A stretch of 64,000 nucleotides of DNA from Tricholoma matsutake (taxonomy: Eukaryota > Basidiomycota > Agaricomycetes > Agaricales > Tricholomataceae), in the NCBI GenBank assembly GCA_026075535.2, contig AP026544.2, forward strand, positions 4,526,001-4,590,000, written 5' to 3'. The number at the start of each line of letters is the position of its first letter. Position 1 is the first letter of the stretch. A program made the position numbers and the translations under genes. This document shows, piece by piece, positions 56,817 to 64,000 of the stretch. Below the pieces are notes generated by a model. The model searched no databases. It saw only the letters and a list, made by a program, of their open reading frames with translations, and was not told the DNA's origin.

Positions 56817-57592
56817 TAGTGTTTTAAGGTCTGGTCCTATGGACCAAAAAAAGACCAGAAACTGAACTGAACCTAACTGATGTTAACCAGACCATCAGTT
56901 ACAGTCAACATCCGGTTACGGGCAATTACAGTTATGGTCTTTCAGATCTCAAAAATATAGTTAACTGCACAAAAACTGGTTTAGACCAGTTGAGACTGGT
57001 TAATAGGTCACATGGACTACACCCCCCTGTTTCCACAATATTTGCTTCAATTTTGCTCCCTGGTTCATTAAAAACAGTTGAGAACTGAAAAAGATATGAC
57101 CAAAACCATTTTATGACAGGTATATTGTTGTGATTTGAATGACTTTGATTGTACTGCTTATAACTTGTGCTACAAAAATGTTGGGTACAATTGGACATCA
57201 TATGATCCATAGCAATAACACACATAAATATATCTCATTTATTTAACATCCCCAACAAGTTTTAACTACATACTACAAATTATGAGTAACAGACACAACT
57301 TGACTGCAATGTACTTCATTTGAACCATAACTAGGTCAAATTTTCTTAAAAGTTGGACCAAACAATGGGGAATTACAGTACCTAACCCAACATGCGATGG
57401 CCATACTGTCCATATAATGGTCACCAAGATACATATGGGTTATATAAGTACAACAAATTTTACAACAAAAAACCGGTCTTCATCAGTCCAGTTACAGTCC
57501 CACAATATCCAGGTTGGTCCTAGACCAGTTACAGTCATGGTCTACCCATTTTGGGGTCAAAAAACCAGACCTAACCAGACCTTAAATCACTA
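56817..57592 (+). mobile_element. Non-autonomous hAT-like element, copy C (776 bp)
   Basis: It starts TAGTGTTTTAAGGTCTGGTC and ends CTTAAATCACTA. The flanking octamers GATGGTAG and GATGGCAG differ at one position. It is inserted in the KDZ gene just after the CxC2 exon. Confidence 0.85.
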
Positions 57593-57781
57593 GATGGCAG
57601 CGATATATGAACAAAAAGGTTTGCCATTCATGGCTGATTGTCATGAGATAACCATTGTCGACATTTCCAGTGTTCATAACATGTGGATCAAGTGGTGCAA
57701 TTGTCCTAATGCCCAGGCAAAGCAAGAGTCCCAGCCACTCCAGATGCACCTATTTCCTGCTAGCTACAAGAATATCAAGAC

Positions 57782-58583
57782 TAGTGTTTAAAGGTCCAGT
57801 CCATAGGACTGAAAAAAAGACTGAAACTGAACTGAACTGGACTGATTAGGACTGGACCAGTGGTCTATTTATGGACTGGTCTTTTTCAGTCCAGTTGCTG
57901 GTCTTTCATTTTGAAAAATATAGTAGGACTGATGAAAAACCGGTTTCTCGTCTCAACGTATGTTGGACCTTACTCCCACACATATTTACTTCATTTTTGG
58001 TCCCTGGATCATCAAAAATGGTCAAGAATTGGTTGAGATATGACCAAAAACATTTGTGTATGAGTATTTTGTTGTATCAGAACAACTTTGATTGTGTTGC
58101 TTATTACCTGAGCTATAATTTTTTTTCATACAGCTATATGACATCATAAAAGTAACAACAACACACCTAATTATCTTTACCATGTGATTTTATTCATATA
58201 ACAGCCCAAATGAGTGTGACTACAAACTAAAAATTACAAACTAAAAACTGCAACTTGAATGCATGTCCTTTCGGTTTTGGCCATATCTCAGTCAAATCTT
58301 GATGGAATTGCTTAAATGTTGGATCAGTCTATGGAGTATTGCAATCTCTATCCATGAATATAATGTATCTGAGGGAGGTAATGGTCATATTTGTTGAGAT
58401 ACATATGGGTTATTTGGCACAATAAATTTTATGACAAAAGACCAGTTTGAACTAGTCTTTTTTCAGTCCATGGACCGATTAGGACCGGTCCTCCAATATC
58501 TGGGTCAGTCCTAGACCAGTTGTGGTTGCCGGTTGCCCCATTTGGAAGTCAAAAACCAGACCGGACTGGACCTTTAAACACTA
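57782..58583 (+). mobile_element. Non-autonomous hAT-like element, copy D (802 bp)
   Basis: A perfect terminal inverted repeat of 21 bp starts TAGTGTTTAAAGGTCCAGTC. A perfect 8-bp duplication ATCAAGAC lies at 57774-57781 and 58584-58591. It is inserted in a KDZ exon; the reading frame runs on directly across the single-copy target. Confidence 0.93.
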
Positions 58584-61500
58584 ATCAAGACTTTGTTTAC
58601 ATTCAAGGTTCTCAATGATGCAGGATTGAATATAAAACAACTGCCTACCAGTATTATGCAAAGCTCTGGTGCATTACATCTCTGATGTTTCCCAATGCCA
58701 TGCCAGTAGATATAGTAACACCCCTATTGCTGTCAGTCACACTAATGCTCTGGGCAGGACCACTATAGAGAGCTCATGAGAGCCAGTCAAATATGGATAT
58801 TGCTAAAGCATAACAAGTGGACCAGAAAATGGATCGGCTTTGGAAATTGAACTCCAACTGGTGCAAATGACAGCTTTGGCCTGGCTGGGGGATGCAGGAG
58901 ATCAATCCCCAGCCACCTCTGTTGCATCTTGGCCAGATGAGGGAACTGATGGAGCTGCTGGTACATCAACAAAGCCTGGTGCCGAGACTATATCCAATGC
59001 TGCATCGGCCACTGAAAAGGCCATGCAGAACTTTTGCACAGCATGTCCTCAACTGGGTATTAACATTCCTGCTGATTGGGCAGATGATCCAGACAGGTAA
59101 GTTTATCATATTCAATCTCACAAACATAATTTTCATTCATGTCTAGATCAGCATACACCCAGACCTTTGTCATGGATGGAAACTTCACCGCAATCCATCA
59201 CTACTGTGACAATGCACACCATGATGTACCACTGACACATGGAGAGTTTTTAATGACTGAGTTGACCTGATATAAAGCCCACTTAGCCATTGCCCAAGAA
59301 GTCAAGGAGGTTGCTACATGACTAATACCATATCTGCCTGCCAACTGATTATCACTTATGTCAGAAATCGACCTGCAATGAACACCATGCTGACTATGAT
59401 CGCTTCATGAAACACAAGGGTCTGGATATCACCAGTGTAGGTGCCACGGCTTGTGGCCATCATGGATGTTTCTGTCCCAGTGCTGTTGTCGATTTTCAGA
59501 AGGGAGAACAGTGAGCAATGGCCATGTTGTATGACAAGTACATAGCTCATAGAATATAGGCAAGCCAATATGGATTACTTGCTTTCCCAAGCATTGAAAA
59601 ATTCAAACATGAAAGGACTGAAAGCATTCATTGCTATTTATGATGTAATGTGCCAGTATTGTAAATGCCTCATGGAGCAGTTTTTAGAAAGTGACTATCT
59701 AACCTTCCTGGATGACATGGATATGTATCAAGGGATTGTATTATTCCATGTCAGAGGACACAAGTGGGAATTTTTTGCACGATTTTCACCAACTTTGATT
59801 CCTGGGGCTGGCCATGTGGATGGCAAAATTCTCAAGTCCCTCTGGTCTGTTTTGAATGAAATATCTCCCAGCACACAAAATGCGACTCTTGCAGTGTGCA
59901 CTGAGACCCTAGACAATCATATGGGTAATTCCAATTTCAAAAAGATGCTGGATATTGGTAATCTTAGGTCTATCCAAGTCTATATTTGCTAACCAAAGTT
60001 TTAGTTGTTGTCACCTGCTGGCATTACAAAGCTGCCATATTAGGTGTGGAAGACAGCTGCCATGACCTTGCTCAGTACAGTTGTAATGCAGAACCTGAGG
60101 AGATTAAAGCTTGGACTACATTGGCAAGGAAATGCCAGGAGGACCACCTTGAAGATCCCACAGCTATGGACATCTATGATATAAATGTCAGTATGGCGGT
60201 GCCAACTAAAGATTCCTTTCAACTGGCCCTGGTTGATGATGAAGCTGGCTCCAGTGTCCAAAAGGGTGAAGCTTCATGGCTCTCTCTTGGTCTTAAACTG
60301 CAAGAAGCACAGTAAGTACCACAGTTCAAGTTAATATCATGCCCTATTGACTGTGATTAGATTAGCACTTCTTAACCATGTAAGACTCAAGGGGTCTTAT
60401 TTGTCAGTGGCTGAAAAGCTGGAGATATCAACAAAAGGTGAAAACCTTGACAAGCATATCAATGCATTTATTTCTCAAGGAGCAGCTTTTATCAGTGATA
60501 AGGCCCTTGATGCCATACAAGCACTCACTGATTCTCCTCCACATAAGGTAGAGGAAATCCATATGCATCCAGTGTCACCTGATTTGGCATGATGAACGTG
60601 ACAAAAGTGCAAAAATTCGCATATCAAAGAAAGCACATAAATTTCAAGCAATCTGCCACCACCAAAATTTTTTATTTCCACTTCATGAGCTTTTGGTGGT
60701 TGTACATTTTTGAGACATCAGCATGAATAAATGATATGTGTTTTCAAGAGATTCTACGGTGTCCAAGTGAAATGAACACGTGATCAATTTAGTGCATGCT
60801 AAGGTCTCATCACACATCAGTCACAACAGCTAACATTGGATGCATATGGATTGCCCCTACCTTATGGCCAGATGCACAGAGCAAGATTATCAAACTGACA
60901 CAGAAGATGAGGATAATCCCTTTCTTGTGCAGCCTCTACCACCCATGGTGCACATTGCCAAAACCCAGCCATTGCCACTTTTGGGGTTGATAACTTCAAT
61001 GAACTTGACCTGACTGCACTGGCAACCAAGGAATTGCAGCTATGGGAAGGTCAGGCAAATGATGCCTTGCATGGTGTAAGAATGGCTTTGGGGGAGAAGT
61101 CATTTTTATTCAGAAAGGATCTCTGCCTTGCCAACAGCAAGTTGAAAAAAGGTAGAGCCTGGTCCAAGGTACATGCAGTTAGCCAGCAGGTCCAACACCA
61201 TTGTCAAATTTATAACTCAGCTCAGAATGCTCTTGTTCAGCTTGGTGCATCTGAGGACATTCAAACTAAATACCAAGTCCTCCACTGGAACCAGCTGAAA
61301 GTCACAACACATATTCTTCACAGTGGGACAGGTATTAGAGGGTGGTTCCCATTGACAGGATGAACCATTGGAATGGTTCTGGAAAGTAAATATGAAGGCA
61401 GATATGGAACAGAGTGATATGTTGAAAGAGTGTAAGCCCTGCTGCCTGTTTATGTCTACCCCTTGATGGTCTGGTAGTCTATAGGGTGCACTGGTTGTGG

Positions 61501-61652
61501 GCTGAAGCAAAGCACAAACGATGGTCAGAGGAGTTGAGCATTACTCAGCATGAAATGGTTTGGATTACTGGATACTTCTTGCACCATGCAGAATTCTGGC
61601 TTGCCTGCTGCAAACATAATGTTTGTGGTGGAAAACATGTAACCTCAAAGTA

Positions 61653-62430
61653 GCTTTAATTTCAGTGGGCATCCTTGCCATTACTTGTGACCCTAGTATA
61701 AACATGCACAGTCTCTTTGGGTGAAACTTGGTTGTTTGACAGTGGAAACTGGTGCATGTGCCATGCCACTCTTCTGGCGCCATGGTGCATATACTGGTGT
61801 CATGCCACTCTTCTGGTGCTGTGGTGCATACACTCTTTGCCTATGAATGCACTGGGTGGGCCCACAGTCTTCAGGACATTCAGTGGTGGGCACATCCAAC
61901 ACATGTGCAGCTGTGAAGTCTCTGGATAAAGTACTTAGCAGGGCTCAGCATGGCACATTTTGAACTCAGCACTAAATGTATAAGTGCAGTGCTGAGATGC
62001 TGACTAATATCACTATTGACTGATTGATCTGATTATCATTTCTGCACCTTGGTATTCATATGGAACAGTCACTGCAAAAATATGGATTCATTGACAATAC
62101 CCCTTGGAGTAGGGTGTGTGGGCACACTACTCCAGGTAGTCACATGACTGCATAGCCAGTAGGTAGTCACACATGTACATGGAGTTGTCATGCTATCACC
62201 ATCACTGTCCCTGCCATAGCTATAGGCAGGAGACTCGCTACATCTCCACCCTTCCCAGCATTATGACATTCACTCTCTGGCTAGCATCCCTACAGCTGAG
62301 GTTCTTGTAGAGAATTGATCCTAGATAAGAATAGTCTATGGTACTATTAATAATCTAGTATGTAAGGTTCTATGGAACATTACTCACCTCAGTCAATGTA
62401 TAATTGACTGAGGTGTCTAACTAATATTGT
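61653..62430. other. Region after KDZ, no gene seen
   Basis: The right terminus of the KDZ element should lie here but I could not define it. A repeated block with CATGCCACTCTTCTGG occurs twice (about 61758 and 61800). Confidence 0.4.
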
Positions 62431-62467
62431 AGGGTATATATATACTGTAATTTACCCTCCCCCACCT

Positions 62468-62596
62468 ATTCTGGTTGGAGTCCAGTTATTCCGGTTGAAG
62501 TCCAGTTATTCCAGTTGGAGTCCAGTTATTCTGGTCAGAGTCCAGTTATTCTGATTGGAGTCCAGTTATTCCAGTCGGAGTCCAGTTATTCCAGTT
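62468..62596. repeat. 20-bp minisatellite, about 6.5 units
   Basis: Units of ATTCYRGTTGGAGTCCAGTT type in direct tandem with a few substitutions. It is flanked by an inverted pair, AGGGTATATA on the left (about 62432) and TATATACCCT on the right (about 62638). Confidence 0.85.
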
Positions 62597-62707
62597 ATTC
62601 TGACCAGATTCTGGTTACTCCAGATGCTCAACTTAGAGTATATACCCTAATGGATAGTCAAATTTCAAGTCTTAAGTTGTCAAAGTGCCTACAAAATATA
62701 TTTGTGC

Positions 62708-62795
62708 AGAGTAAGGATTGAACTCAAGACATCTTGATTAGAGTGATCACATGACAAACCAAACATGTGTGCTTAACCAGTTGAGCCACAGGAGA
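62708..62795 (-). repeat. tRNA-like Pol III head, possible SINE
   Basis: On the minus strand TGGCTCAACTGGTTAAG fits an A box and, about 45 nt later, GAGTTCAATCC fits a B box. The acceptor and T stems do not pair well, so it is not a functional tRNA gene. This is typical of a tRNA-derived SINE or tRNA pseudogene. Confidence 0.4.
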
Positions 62796-62882
62796 ATTAT
62801 TAGATAGTAATATAATGTTTATTTATGACACTGTAATTTTTTTTGGAGTAGTGAAAGATCAAATTTTTTTAATTAACCACAT

Positions 62883-63140
62883 CCCTCACATTGAATGCGA
62901 GGGAGTGGGGATGATTGTGATTACATAGATAAACAAAAAATCCTCCCTCTCACAAGATGCGAGAGGGAGTTTTATTTATATACATAAAAAGCTAACCCCT
63001 CGCGCTGAACGTGAGGGAAGAGGTAAAAACACAAAGAAAAAAATCCCTCCCCCACACAAAATGGGGGAGGGGGGGCACAATACTAATAAATAATTAAGAG
63101 TACAAAAGAAATCCCTCCCCACACAAAGTGTGGGGGAGAG
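62883..63140. repeat. Array of five GC-rich hairpins with differing stems
   Basis: Five inverted repeats with CCCTC-type left arms and GAGGG-type right arms start at about 62883, 62943, 62996, 63045 and 63113. Spacers are AT-rich, and spacing is 49-68 bp. The arms differ between units but stay complementary (CCTCTC with GAGAGG, CTCCCCC with GGGGGAG). Loops are short (about 4-11 nt) and often contain ACA and a RATG-like tail. Confidence 0.75.
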
Positions 63141-64000
63141 GGAGGGGACATGACCCCGCTGTTGTCTGTCCTTCCACCCACGATCCACCCCACGGGCAGT
63201 TGCTTGTGAGGCTGGGGGTAGGTGGCTTGTCGTTGTTGTTGTTCCACCCATGATCCACTTGCTCATGAGGCTGGGGGCGGGTGGTGTGTCATTGTTGTCT
63301 CCTGTCCCTGCGCCTGGGTATCATTCCACCCACGATCCACCCCACAAGCAGTTGCTCATGAGGCTGGGGGCGGGTGGTGTGTCATTGTCGTCTCCTGTCC
63401 CTGCACCTGGGCATCATTCCACCCACGATCCACCCTACAAGCAGTTGCTCGTAAGGCTGGGGGTGGGTGGCTTGTCGTCATTTGTCGCTGTCCTCCCCTG
63501 TCTGGATTTCTGTTTTTTTTTTTTTCTTTTTTTTTGGGGGTGGGAGAGGGGGGGAGGGGGTTTGGGCGCGTCAGTGCGACATGGCACGAGTACAGAGGTT
63601 GGTGGGTGCTTACTAGGCAGGCCCATTGTCGTTCCCCTCATCATCATTGCCATTCCACCCACAATCTACCCCCCAAGCAGTGGCTCATGGGGCTGGAGGC
63701 GGGTGGTGTGTCATTGGCCCTGTCGTTGTTGTCCATTGTTGTTGGCAGCCATGCTTTGCATTCTGGCGGGTTCTGGTGCTGGTAGACGGCGGCATCATTG
63801 TTGTTGTCGCCTGCACACACTCACGATCCACCCTATGAGCAGGGGCTTGCAGGCATGGGGTGGGTGTGTTGGCTCATTTGCAGGTGGTGGTGTCGTTACT
63901 AGTAGATTATAACCTAGAAAACTAAAAAAACCAGTTAGTTAGTTTATAAAAACAAAAAGCAAATGAAAAAACTCACATAGGGCCCAAACGATGCGATCTG
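63141..64000. other. Right-end low-complexity region
   Basis: No gene is supported. It holds the minisatellite, a T-run (about 63510-63534) followed by a G-rich stretch, and A-rich sequence at the end. The long plus-strand frames here are products of the repeats. Confidence 0.5.
63172..63480. repeat. About 70-92-bp minisatellite (four copies here)
   Basis: Each copy starts TTCCACCCAYGATCCAC and includes GAGGCTGGGGGYRGGTGG. Two copies add CTCCTGTCCCTGCRCCTGG. Further copies lie near 63653 and, partially, 63817. Confidence 0.75.

Larger units (their letters stand above)
56160..61652 (+). pseudogene. KDZ transposase gene (broken by two insertions and stops)
   Basis: A KDZ (Kyakuja-Dileera-Zisupton) transposase on the plus strand. 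The N-terminal CxC2-like cluster is CASCSSALGIWQCHDCGG, then CTVCCQEAHQSNPFHR (about 56470-56600). After element C and element D come HNMWIKWCNCPNAQAKQES and, across element D, LFTFKVLND. The RNase H-like core has VMDGNFTAIHHYCDN (first Asp), IYDVMCQYC (second Asp), RGHKWEFFARFSP and GAGHVDGKILKSLWSVLNE. In the last block the usual DGEILE reads DGKILK, so the catalytic Glu is lost. The C-terminus has EAKHKRWSEELSITQHEMVW (about 61500-61565). Several TGA stops. Confidence 0.82.

Noticed and set aside
62708..62795. Functional tRNA gene
   Set aside because: The A and B boxes are present but the acceptor and T stems do not pair.
62883..63480. CRISPR array or rho-independent terminators
   Set aside because: The context is eukaryotic, repeat units are not identical, spacers are AT-rich rather than unique protospacer-like, and no cas genes or operons are present.
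63222..63912. Long plus-strand frames at the right end
   Set aside because: They are translations of the minisatellite and low-complexity sequence, with repeated peptides in several frames.

Overview
The window is a nuclear genomic segment from a filamentous basidiomycete, most likely a mushroom-forming agaricomycete. The reasons are dense spliced genes with introns of about 45-70 nt, a eukaryotic gene set (SET2, RPA49, eIF2-gamma, a complex I LYR subunit), and transposons typical of Agaricomycetes (Plavaka, KDZ with CxC cysteine clusters, chromodomain Gypsy). No species is claimed.

Left part (about 4.7-26.3 kb) is a gene-rich host region. In order: a possible small Cys-rich gene (+); RPA49, RNA polymerase I subunit (-); SET2 histone H3K36 methyltransferase (+); a Lys/Arg-rich AT-hook nuclear protein (-); a weak unresolved gene (-); an NDUFA6-like LYR subunit of complex I (-); a PP28/PDAP1-like phosphoprotein (+); a large mitochondrial PPR-like protein (-); an SR-type splicing factor (+); a RING-CH (MARCH-type) membrane E3 ligase (+); and eIF2-gamma (-). 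Many neighbours are divergent pairs sharing 140-390 bp of promoter, or convergent pairs. I rebuilt exon structures by hand from reading frame, splice sites and family conservation. Five of about 49 introns in these models use GC-AG splice sites. The first 4.7 kb holds no gene I can support.

Right part (about 27.4-61.7 kb) is a transposon nest. A Plavaka DNA transposon is split by a Gypsy LTR element (Gypsy-1, 27990-38193), and the 5' LTR of Gypsy-1 is itself split by a nearly intact hAT element (28019-30765) with a perfect 8-bp target duplication. Then follow a decayed chromodomain Gypsy (Gypsy-2, 42444-48472), a CxC5/CxC6-type gene of the KDZ world cut at its N-terminus, and a KDZ transposon with a divergent accessory gene. 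The KDZ genes were hit by several non-autonomous hAT-like elements, one nested inside another. The old elements carry a strong CpG-to-TpG/CpA decay signature, which explains nearly all LTR differences and the loss of several catalytic residues. The hAT copy looks young and undecayed.

The last 2.4 kb is non-coding and repeat-rich: a 20-bp minisatellite, a tRNA-like SINE-type head, a striking array of five GC-rich hairpins (62883-63140) and a roughly 90-bp minisatellite.
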